NCBI GenBank assembly: GCA_964496975.1 | Contig: CAZCBN010000148.1 | Coordinates: 1-7,194 of the forward strand | Length of the DNA stretch: 7,194 nt | Direction: 5' to 3' | Origin: CAZCBN01 sp964496975 | GTDB lineage: Bacteria; Planctomycetota; Phycisphaerae; Phycisphaerales; UBA1924 | Shown here: positions 1-6,824 of the stretch, piece by piece | Position numbering within the stretch: position 1 is the first letter of the stretch | How the letters are laid out: every line of letters begins with the position of its first letter | Made by a program: the position numbers and the translations under genes | Notes under the pieces: generated by a model | Told to the model about the DNA's origin: nothing | The model's input: the letters and a program-made list of their open reading frames with translations, nothing else | Databases searched by the model: none

Positions 1-4
1 TCCC

Positions 5-11
5 CACCTCC
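5..11 (-). promoter_or_regulatory. Shine-Dalgarno site for a gene starting just off the left edge
   Basis: Read on the minus strand, this is GGAGGTG, a near-ideal match to the 16S anti-Shine-Dalgarno sequence. Only four more bases (GGGA) remain before the window ends, so a start codon is expected within a few bases outside it. The site lies about 60 bases after the permease stop codon. This implies that the minus-strand operon continues. A GldG-like auxiliary protein would be the usual third member, but that identity is inferred from family context only. Confidence 0.45.
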
Positions 12-61
12 CTCGATGCCTCGATGCCTTCCTGCCTCGATGCCTCGATGCCTCGATGCCT
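11..61. repeat. 8-bp tandem repeat, about six units
   Basis: The octamer CCTCGATG occurs in exact phase at 11–18, 19–26, 35–42, 43–50 and 51–58. A degenerate unit fills 27–34 and the start of another unit sits at 59–61. The array lies between the permease stop codon (71) and the putative ribosome-binding site of the next gene (5–11), so it would be transcribed as CATCGAGG repeats in the intergenic mRNA. It looks like a slippage-prone microsatellite. A change in copy number would alter the spacing between the two cistrons. Confidence 0.9.
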
Positions 62-70
62 ACCCCCCCC

Positions 71-805
71 TCACTCCGCCTTCTTCACCTCCACCGCCAC
101 CACGTTCGCCACCAGCAGCACCACGATCAGCCCCACAAAGAACAGCAGGTCCCGCGCATCGATCACGCCCTTGCTGATCTCCCCGAACCGCGTCAAAAAG
201 CTCATCCGGCTCACCGCCGCCACCACCGCCTCCGGCAGCACCGCCGACAGCGGCTCCTGCACGTCCTCAAGCCCCGCCAGCAGCATCACAAAGCACGCCA
301 CCACGCTCAGCACAAACGCGATCACCTGGCTCTTCGTCAGCGAGCTCACCGCCGACCCGATCGCCAAAAACCCCCCCGCCATCAGCAGGCTGCCCACGTA
401 CGCCGCCGCGATCACCCCGTTGTCCGGCTCGCCCAGGTTGTTCACCGTGATCCACAGCGGGAACGTCAGCACGAGCGCAAGCCCCGTGAACGCCCACGCC
501 GCCAAAAACTTCCCCACCACCGCCGCCCACGTCGGGATCGGCAGCGTCAGCAGCAGCTCAATCGTCCCCCCGCGCCGCTCCTCCGCCCAGAGCCGCATCG
601 AAAGCGCCGGCACCAGGAACAGATAAAGCCACGGATGGAACGAGAAGAACGGCCGCAGGTCCGCCTGCCCCAGCGCGAAGAAATCCCCGAGCTGAAACGT
701 CGCCAGCCCGCACATCACCAAAAACACGATGATGAACACGTACGCCACCGGCGTCGCAAAGTACCCCGCAAGCTCCCGCTTCAACACCGCCGTCAACGCC
801 CCCAT
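71..805 (-). CDS. ABC-2 type membrane permease, GldF/NosY-like
   Basis: This 244-residue integral membrane protein is probably the channel half of an ABC exporter paired with the ATPase encoded just upstream. Six hydrophobic segments can be drawn at about residues 18–37, 55–73, 98–120, 131–154, 160–180 and 219–238. The stretch after segment 2 (PALSMRLWAEERRGGTIELL, residues 66–85) is the typical GldF/NosY-type cytoplasmic motif: P-x-x-x-MR-x-x-AEE-R, then GT-x-E-L-L. The start at 805 is chosen because GGAGGAGG (811–818) lies five bases before the ATG and the first residues (MGALTAVLKREL) match the family's N-terminal style. The frame stays open a further 27 codons upstream, but that part is low-complexity. 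The length fits the family. GldF is known from gliding bacteroidetes; in other phyla the substrate of such systems is unknown, so the exported substrate here is not assigned. Confidence 0.9.
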   Translation of the reverse strand: MGALTAVLKRELAGYFATPVAYVFIIVFLVMCGLATFQLGDFFALGQADLRPFFSFHPWLYLFLVPALSMRLWAEERRGGTIELLLTLPIPTWAAVVGKFLAAWAFTGLALVLTFPLWITVNNLGEPDNGVIAAAYVGSLLMAGGFLAIGSAVSSLTKSQVIAFVLSVVACFVMLLAGLEDVQEPLSAVLPEAVVAAVSRMSFLTRFGEISKGVIDARDLLFFVGLIVVLLVANVVAVEVKKAE

Positions 806-840
806 CGTCGCCTCCTCCACCGTGCCGCCGCACCCCCAAA

Positions 841-877
841 CCCACCCGCCCCGGGTGGGGCGGCTCTCCGAGCCGCC
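841..877. repeat. Palindrome cluster (REP-like) between ATPase and permease genes
   Basis: Three overlapping perfect inverted repeats are visible. CCCACCC (841–847) pairs with GGGTGGG (853–859). CCGCCCC (846–852) pairs with GGGGCGG (857–863). GGCGGCTC (859–866) pairs with GAGCCGCC (870–877) around a three-base loop. The last is the strongest hairpin. The first two are mutually exclusive folds. Placement between two genes of the same operon, without a T-tract, suggests an mRNA-stabilising or partly attenuating hairpin, or a dispersed repetitive palindrome, rather than a full terminator. Confidence 0.75.
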
Positions 878-926
878 TCTCTTCACGCTTCAAACCCCCG
901 GCCCGCCGAGCCGCCTCTCTTCACGC
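868..926. repeat. 21-bp direct repeat, two copies
   Basis: An identical 21-base sequence occurs at 868–888 and 906–926, separated by 17 bases. It begins CCGAGCCGCC and ends CTTCACGC. The first copy overlaps the right arm of the hairpin at 859–877, whereas the second copy lacks the matching left arm. This looks like a partial duplication of the palindromic element within the gap between the ATPase stop codon and the permease ribosome-binding site. Confidence 0.9.
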
Positions 927-948
927 CAGAGGCCGCCGCTCCCATCCC

Positions 949-1902
949 TCAACTCCCCCCGCCCGTCATCATCCGAAACACCTCGTCCAGCCTCCCTTGC
1001 TCCACCACAAACTCATCCACCGCGATCCCCCGCTCCCGCACCACCCGGCCCACCTCGGCCCCGATCGACCGCCCCGCCGCCGGCCGCACGACCACGCGCA
1101 CCCCGCCGCCGCCGCCGCCGCCCGCGCCCTGCGCCGGCACCGTCTCCACGCTCGCGACGCCCTCAAGCCCGCGCAGCGCCGCCTCCAGACCCTCCGCGTG
1201 CCCGCGCACGCCCAGCGTCACCGCGCCAAACTTCGGGTCCTTCGCGCGAAGCGCCGCCGGCGTCCCGTCCGCCACCACACGCCCCTGCGCGATCACCACC
1301 GCCCGCGTGCACACCGCCTCCACCTCTTCCAGGATGTGCGTGCTCAGCACCACGCACTTCTCCCCGGCCATCCGGCGGATCAGCTCGCGCACCTCAAACT
1401 TCTGGTTCGGGTCCAGCCCATCCGTCGGCTCGTCCAGAATCAGCACCGGCGGGTCGTGCAAAATCGCCTGCGCCAGCCCCACACGCCGCTTGTACCCCTT
1501 GCTCAGCGTCTCGATCGGCTGCCGCATCACCCCTTCCAGGTGCACCAGCGACGCCACCTCAGCAATCCGCTTCCGCGCCGCCGCCCCCCCCAGCCCCCGC
1601 ACCGACGCGACAAACCCCAAAAACCCCTCCGCCGTCATGTCCGGGTACGCCGGCGCCCCCTCCGGCAGATACCCGATGCACCGCTTCGCCGCGAGCGGGT
1701 CGCGCGCCACGTCGTGCCCGCACACCGACGCACCCCCCGAGGTCGCGCGCAAAAACCCCGTCACCATCTTCATCGTCGTGCTCTTCCCCGCCCCGTTCGG
1801 CCCAAGGAACCCGAGCACCTCCCCACGCTCCACCCGCAGCGACACCCCGTCCACCGCGACGATCGGCCCAAACACCTTCCGCAGCGCCCGCGTCTCAATC
1901 AT
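949..1902 (-). CDS. ABC transporter ATP-binding protein, GldA-like
   Basis: This 317-residue cytoplasmic ATPase is predicted to power the permease encoded 143 bases downstream. Its motifs in order are Walker A GPNGAGKST (34–42), GYLPE in the Q-loop region (77–81), signature LSKGYKRRVG (133–142), Walker B VLILDEP (153–159), D-loop GLDPN (162–166) and switch histidine H189 in STH. The Q-loop position carries Glu81, which fits the GldA/NosF/drug-exporter style. After the ATPase core come about 100 residues typical of this subfamily. They include a run of seven glycines encoded partly by a (CCG)6 tract at 1103–1120, which looks like a flexible, slippage-prone linker. The start is chosen because GGAGGGG (1910–1916) lies seven bases before the ATG and the protein then begins MIETRALRKVFG, as family members do. 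An in-frame ATG at 2055 would add only 51 low-complexity residues. The transported substrate is unknown. Confidence 0.93.
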   Translation of the reverse strand: MIETRALRKVFGPIVAVDGVSLRVERGEVLGFLGPNGAGKSTTMKMVTGFLRATSGGASVCGHDVARDPLAAKRCIGYLPEGAPAYPDMTAEGFLGFVASVRGLGGAAARKRIAEVASLVHLEGVMRQPIETLSKGYKRRVGLAQAILHDPPVLILDEPTDGLDPNQKFEVRELIRRMAGEKCVVLSTHILEEVEAVCTRAVVIAQGRVVADGTPAALRAKDPKFGAVTLGVRGHAEGLEAALRGLEGVASVETVPAQGAGGGGGGGVRVVVRPAAGRSIGAEVGRVVRERGIAVDEFVVEQGRLDEVFRMMTGGGS

Positions 1903-1922
1903 CGCACGACCCCTCCGCGCAA

Positions 1923-1957
1923 CCCCAACACCCCACCCCAACACCCCATCCCAACCC
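1923..1957. repeat. 13-bp tandem duplication
   Basis: The unit CCCCAACACCCCA occurs at 1923–1935 and again, exactly and without a gap, at 1936–1948. A partial third unit follows (TCCCAACCC, 1949–1957). It begins seven bases beyond the ATPase Shine-Dalgarno sequence, so it would lie in the 5′ untranslated region of that gene. Confidence 0.85.
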
Positions 1958-2187
1958 GCGCGCCCCGACGCGACAGCAAGCCCCGTGCCGAGGCCGCAAC
2001 GCCCACGTCCGTGCGCGCACCGCACCCGCGGCTCACCATACGTCAGACGCACCACCCCCGCCCGCCTGTCACGCCGCCACGCCCAGACTCTTCAAGCCGG
2101 CCACGACACCGCCCGCACGCCATCCGCCGCGCGCCGCACGCCCCCGCCTGCCAACATGGCACCCGTTCCCGCCCGCGCCCCGCCCGA

Positions 2188-2242
2188 CCCAGGCCCAGGC
2201 CAGACCCGGGCCAGACCCAGCCCAGACCCGGCCCAGACCCCA
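2188..2242. repeat. 11-bp tandem repeat array, about five units
   Basis: Units of 11 bases with consensus SCCAGACCCRG run in phase at 2199–2209, 2210–2220, 2221–2231 and 2232–2242. A degenerate leading unit occupies 2188–2198. The array starts 27 bases past the LuxR gene's stop codon in its direction of transcription. The 11-base period is not a multiple of three and no gene crosses it, so this is non-coding DNA. Its function is not known. Confidence 0.85.
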
Positions 2243-2248
2243 TCCCCG

Positions 2249-2264
2249 CCCCCAGCCCAGGGGG
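2249..2264 (-). terminator. Weak hairpin after the LuxR-type gene
   Basis: CCCCC (2249–2253) can pair with GGGGG (2260–2264) around a six-base loop, five bases past the stop codon at 2270–2272. The stem is short and no T-tract follows on the minus strand. It could contribute to transcript-end formation but is not a classical intrinsic terminator. Confidence 0.2.
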
Positions 2265-2269
2265 ATCGA

Positions 2270-3055
2270 TCAGCCCTCTTCTCCCTCCGCCCCGCGCCCG
2301 CGAGACGCCTCCCGTGCCTCCACCAGCACGAGCCACTCCGCCTCCGTAAACGCCACGATCCCCCGCTCCACCGCGAACCGCACCAGCCCCCAGCGGTTCT
2401 CCACGCCCAGCTTGTGCATCACGTTCGCCGCGTGCTTCTCCACCGTCCGCTCGCTCCGAAACAGCCGCGCCGACACCTCCCCCACCGACAGCCCGCACGC
2501 CAGAAAATAAAACACTTCCAGCTCGCGCCGGCTCAACGCGTCGAGCGCCTCGAACATGCCCGACGAGAAAAGCCCCACCCCCGGCCCGCCCCCCCTCGCC
2601 ACCAGCGCCACCGCGTCCGCCTCGCACTCGGCTGAGGGCATCTGCTGAAGCACCGCGAGCACACCGGGGGTGCCGAACGCCGCCGCGTCCAGCGGATAGA
2701 TCCGCGTCAGCCACCGCCGACCGTGCAGCAGCTCGTGAAACGCCTCCACTCGCCCGGTCGCCATCACACGCCGCAGCACCGGCTCGCGCTCCGCCGCCAG
2801 CGCCCTCGGCAAGTCTGCCGACAAAGGCCGTCCCAGCAACGCCGCCCGGTCAACGCCGTGCATCCGAGCCATCAGCCCGTTGCACCACAGCGTTCGCAGC
2901 TCCGCATCGCGGGCCACCGCCGCAACACCCGGCAAATCTTCGAAAGGCCGAAACCCCGTTCCCGGGCCCCACGACACACGCCCGTCCGCCGCGTCCACCG
3001 CCGCCGGAAGACCCCGTTGCGAAGCCACCGCCGCCGCCGCCGCGCGATCCGACAT
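2270..3055 (-). CDS. PAS-domain LuxR-family transcriptional regulator
   Basis: This 261-residue DNA-binding regulator has two parts. Residues about 38–138 look like a PAS fold; the most PAS-like part runs from LPGVAAVARD through WCNGLMARMHGV to ALLGRPL, and the ligand is unreadable. Residues about 171–235 are a LuxR/GerE helix-turn-helix: LSRRELEV (174–181), ACGLSVGEVS (186–195), SERTVEKH (201–208) and KLGV (215–218). There is no receiver domain and no transmembrane segment, so it is probably a cytoplasmic one-component sensor-regulator rather than a two-component response regulator. An Ala-rich start (residues 5–9) comes from a CCG-repeat tract. The ATG at 3055 is the only usual start before an in-frame stop at 3101–3103. 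Its ribosome-binding site is poor: GGGGGG at six bases, or GGGAGG at fifteen. Two inverted repeats upstream are candidate autoregulatory sites. Its targets are unknown; the ABC exporter downstream is a candidate by proximity only. Confidence 0.88.
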   Translation of the reverse strand: MSDRAAAAAVASQRGLPAAVDAADGRVSWGPGTGFRPFEDLPGVAAVARDAELRTLWCNGLMARMHGVDRAALLGRPLSADLPRALAAEREPVLRRVMATGRVEAFHELLHGRRWLTRIYPLDAAAFGTPGVLAVLQQMPSAECEADAVALVARGGGPGVGLFSSGMFEALDALSRRELEVFYFLACGLSVGEVSARLFRSERTVEKHAANVMHKLGVENRWGLVRFAVERGIVAFTEAEWLVLVEAREASRGRGAEGEEG

Positions 3056-3074
3056 GCCATGCCCCCCAGACCTC

Positions 3075-3095
3075 CCGGTTCGATCAATGAACCGG
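3075..3095. promoter_or_regulatory. 21-bp inverted repeat, candidate operator of the LuxR-type gene
   Basis: The arms CCGGTTC (3075–3081) and GAACCGG (3089–3095) are perfectly complementary around a seven-base spacer. The repeat is centred 30 bases upstream of the LuxR start codon. LuxR/GerE-type regulators bind as dimers to inverted repeats of about this length, so this could be its own operator. It could equally be a 5′ untranslated hairpin, since it lies next to the GGGAGG at 3071–3076. Confidence 0.4.
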
Positions 3096-3128
3096 ACGGT
3101 CTAGAGCGTACAGCCGAGTAACATCCAA

Positions 3129-3149
3129 ATTTTCATGCAATCTGAAAAT
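3129..3149. promoter_or_regulatory. Second 21-bp inverted repeat in the AT-rich promoter region
   Basis: The arms ATTTTCA (3129–3135) and TGAAAAT (3143–3149) are perfectly complementary around a seven-base spacer, the same 7-7-7 geometry as the repeat at 3075–3095. The two centres are 54 bases apart. The arm sequences differ, so if both are protein sites they need not bind the same protein. The position fits a promoter-proximal operator. Confidence 0.35.
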
Positions 3150-3338
3150 GAGCAGATCACCTACGCCACGCCCGCCCACCATTCGCCCATGACGGCAGGC
3201 CGGCACGCCCCGCGTCACGGGCCGATGTATCCTTTGAATCAACACAGGCTGACCGCCAACCGCCGGGAGCATGCTCGCCGCGCTCGAGGCCACCCACTCC
3301 GGCTTTCGCCGCCCATCCCCCATCGCGACGCCGCGGGC

Positions 3339-5165
<1,827 letters not shown>

Positions 5166-5393
5166 ATCGTCTCGCACCCATCCGCCGCGAACACCGCGCG
5201 GCCCCCCACCCGTCCAGCCCACCCGTCCAGAAAACGCCCCAACCCGGCCCGCTCCCGGGCCCACGCCGCCACCCCGCCGGGCCGCACGCCCGGCCTCCCA
5301 TCCTATTCGCCCACCCCACGCCGACCGACGCATCCCAAACGAGGGCCCCCGCCCCCCCACGGCACCCGTCCCTCCCTACCTTCCGCCGCACCC
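5166..5393. other. Divergent intergenic region between lepA and the MFS-type gene
   Basis: These 228 bases separate two genes transcribed away from each other and must hold at least one promoter for each. On the minus strand TAGGAT (5300–5305) matches the −10 consensus at four of six positions, but I see no good −35 partner, so this is only a candidate for lepA. Nothing convincing was found for the plus-strand gene. A 13-base tandem duplication lies at 5205–5230. Neither start codon has a strong Shine-Dalgarno sequence. Confidence 0.45.
5205..5230. repeat. 13-bp tandem duplication
   Basis: CCCACCCGTCCAG at 5205–5217 is repeated exactly and without a gap at 5218–5230. It lies 40–65 bases upstream of the lepA start codon, within its probable leader or promoter. 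It has the same unit length as the duplication at 1923–1948 but a different sequence. Confidence 0.85.
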
Positions 5394-6803
5394 ATGCCCA
5401 AACGGCTCCTCCGAGATCCCCCCCACTGGCTCCCCGCCTTCAACCCCTGGAGCGCCGCCGGGCACGTCCGCCACGCCCTCGCCACCTGGCACCCGCGGCA
5501 CGTCCCCCCCCTCACCCGCGCCAACTACCGCCGCGAGCTCATCGCCGCCGCGTTCCTGCCGTGGTCCATCGCCGCGGTCGAGGGGGGCGTCATCGGCGTC
5601 ATCCTCAAAAACTACTTCGAGGGCCGCGCCGACGCCACGCTCATCAACTGGTGCGTCAACATCGCCGTCGCGGCGCCGAACTTTGCCAACATCCTCTCCT
5701 TCGTCTTCGTCCGCCTCTCCCACGGCCGGCATAAGGTCCGCTCGGTGAACATCCTTCAGATCACCGCCGCGGTGCTCATCGCCGCGCTCTCGCAGTGCCC
5801 CCGCACGACGGCGGGCCTCGTCCTCATGACGGCCCTGGCCGTCGCGGCCCGCGTCGCGCTCGCCGGCATCGTCACGCTGCGGTCGAGCATCTGGCGCGCC
5901 AACTTCCCCTGGCACGCCCGCGCGAGCCTCACGGCCCGCATCGCCACCGTGCACACGCTGCTCATCTCGGTCTCGGGCGCCATCCTCGCCGTGCTGATGG
6001 AGTACGCCGAGTGGAGCCTGCGGCTCTACATCCCGCTCGCCGCGGCGCTCGGGCTCGTGGGCGTGCGGAGCTGGAGCCGGGTCCGCGTGCGCCGGCACCG
6101 GGCGCTGCTGCGGGCCGAGCGGAACGCGCCGCGGTCCGAGGGGCCCTCGTTCAACCCGCTGGCGATGGCCGGGCTGCTGTGGCGCGACCGGGCGTTCGCG
6201 GCGTACATGGTGTGCCAGTTTCTCGCGGGGTTCGGCAACCTGATGATTCAGCCGCTGGTGGTGCTGCTGGCCAAGGACCGGTTCGGCATGGGCTACTTCG
6301 AGGGGGCCCTGGTGGCGCACGTCATCCCGGTGGTCACCATGCCGGTGCTGATGCGGCCCTGGGCGGCGTTGCTGGACCGCTGGCACGTGGTGACGTACCG
6401 GGCGGTGCACACGTGGATCTTTGTGGTGATGACGCTGTGCCTGTTCGGCGGGGCGTCGATGGGGTGGGTGTGGCTTCTGTACGCGGCGTCGGTGGTGCGG
6501 GGGATCGCGTTCGCCGGGGGGGCGATCGCGTGGAACCTGGGGCACAACGACTTTGCGAAGGACCACAACGCGGCGCAGTACATGGCCGTGCACGTGACGC
6601 TGACGGGGGTGCGGGGGCTGCTGTCGCCGCTGGTGGGGCTGCCGGTGTATTTGTGGCTGCGCGGGGACGGGGACGGGACGGGGGGGGAGGGGGCGTCGGT
6701 GTTTTTGCTCTCGGCGGCGATCACCGCGGCGGGGGCGGTCGGCTTCGCGTGGATGCAGTTCGCGGGGATGGCGGCGCGGAAGAGCGAGGACACCGGGCGG
6801 TGA
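5394..6803 (+). CDS. MFS-type multi-spanning membrane transporter, substrate unknown
   Basis: This 469-residue membrane protein has about ten to twelve hydrophobic segments in two halves, joined by a basic cytoplasmic loop at about residues 225–250. Family clues include FVRLSHGRHKVR (105–116), resembling the loop 2–3 motif A of the major facilitator superfamily. RPWAALLDR (321–329) is its second-half counterpart. A distinctive conserved-looking stretch is NLGHNDFAKDH (381–391), followed by QYMAVHVTLTGVRG (395–408). The first 45 residues are hydrophilic and Trp/Pro/His-rich, so the true start may lie further in. ATG 5394 is the first plausible start after the Pro/Arg-rich shadow frame; it has no Shine-Dalgarno sequence. 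Gly/Asp repeats (GDGDGTGG, 424–431) sit in a late loop over a run of eight Gs (6680–6687). The substrate could be a metabolite, drug or peptidoglycan fragment; nothing here decides. Codon preference switches from C-ending to G-ending midway through the gene. Confidence 0.85.
   Translation: MPKRLLRDPPHWLPAFNPWSAAGHVRHALATWHPRHVPPLTRANYRRELIAAAFLPWSIAAVEGGVIGVILKNYFEGRADATLINWCVNIAVAAPNFANILSFVFVRLSHGRHKVRSVNILQITAAVLIAALSQCPRTTAGLVLMTALAVAARVALAGIVTLRSSIWRANFPWHARASLTARIATVHTLLISVSGAILAVLMEYAEWSLRLYIPLAAALGLVGVRSWSRVRVRRHRALLRAERNAPRSEGPSFNPLAMAGLLWRDRAFAAYMVCQFLAGFGNLMIQPLVVLLAKDRFGMGYFEGALVAHVIPVVTMPVLMRPWAALLDRWHVVTYRAVHTWIFVVMTLCLFGGASMGWVWLLYAASVVRGIAFAGGAIAWNLGHNDFAKDHNAAQYMAVHVTLTGVRGLLSPLVGLPVYLWLRGDGDGTGGEGASVFLLSAAITAAGAVGFAWMQFAGMAARKSEDTGR
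5900..6150. other. GC-skew reversal zone
   Basis: Left of this zone the plus strand is C-rich; right of it, G-rich. Hand counts per 60 bases are: 1321–1380, C25/G14; 5521–5580, C27/G17; 5641–5700, C23/G12; 6421–6480, C10/G28; 6601–6660, C13/G30; 7021–7080, C10/G24. The change occurs inside one plus-strand gene. G-richness then continues across the following minus-strand gene, so gene orientation does not explain it. Confidence 0.75.
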
Positions 6804-6824
6804 ATCGCTGGGAGGGGCGGGTGG

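Larger units (their letters stand above)
1903..2269. other. Intergenic gap between LuxR-type gene and ATPase gene, with repeats
   Basis: These 367 bases hold no convincing gene. The reading frames crossing them are Gly/Arg- or Pro/His-rich and lack family-like sequence. The gap contains the ATPase ribosome-binding site (1910–1916), a 13-base tandem duplication (1923–1948), an array of 11-base units (2188–2242) and a small hairpin next to the LuxR stop codon (2249–2264). I could not find a convincing −35/−10 promoter for the ATPase. Whether it is co-transcribed with the LuxR gene is therefore undecided. Confidence 0.6.
3056..3338. other. Intergenic region upstream of the LuxR-type gene and downstream of lepA
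   Basis: These 283 bases hold no convincing gene; a 79-codon minus-strand frame (3084–3323) shows no family features. The stretch around 3121–3150 is the most AT-rich I see in the window and is the likeliest location of the LuxR promoter. Weak minus-strand boxes can be drawn there (TTGGAT, a 17-base spacer, then TCTAGA), but each matches the sigma-70 consensus at only three of six positions. Two inverted repeats lie here (3075–3095 and 3129–3149), plus a ten-base palindrome GAGCATGCTC at 3267–3276. No clear intrinsic terminator follows lepA. Confidence 0.5.

Noticed and set aside
1103..1120. (CCG)6 tract as a regulatory microsatellite
   Set aside because: It lies inside the ATPase gene and encodes part of a poly-glycine linker. 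Its three-base period keeps the frame, so it is a linker-length polymorphism at most.
729..2510. 593-codon plus-strand frame rich in Pro, Ala and Ser
   Set aside because: It overlaps three real minus-strand genes, and its composition merely mirrors the C-rich strand.
56..2635. Open frame of 859 codons on the plus strand
   Set aside because: It runs antisense to the permease, ATPase and part of the LuxR gene. The product is almost entirely His/Arg/Pro/Gln of low complexity, as expected for a stop-poor GC-rich shadow frame.
3121..3150. AT-rich patch as a replication origin unwinding element
   Set aside because: It is only about 30 bases, has no DnaA-box-like sequences beside it, and lies about 3 kb from the skew reversal. 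A promoter region explains it better.
3084..3323. 79-codon minus-strand frame between lepA and the LuxR gene
   Set aside because: It has no recognisable domain and no Shine-Dalgarno sequence, and it covers the two inverted repeats and the AT-rich probable promoter. More likely non-coding.
5376..6593. 405-codon minus-strand frame antisense to the MFS-type gene
   Set aside because: It is His/Arg/Asp/Gly-rich with no family resemblance, whereas the plus strand encodes a clear multi-spanning membrane protein.
6680..6687. Run of eight Gs as a possible programmed frameshift site
   Set aside because: The frame continues sensibly into the final membrane segment after the run, and the alternative frames give low-complexity sequence.
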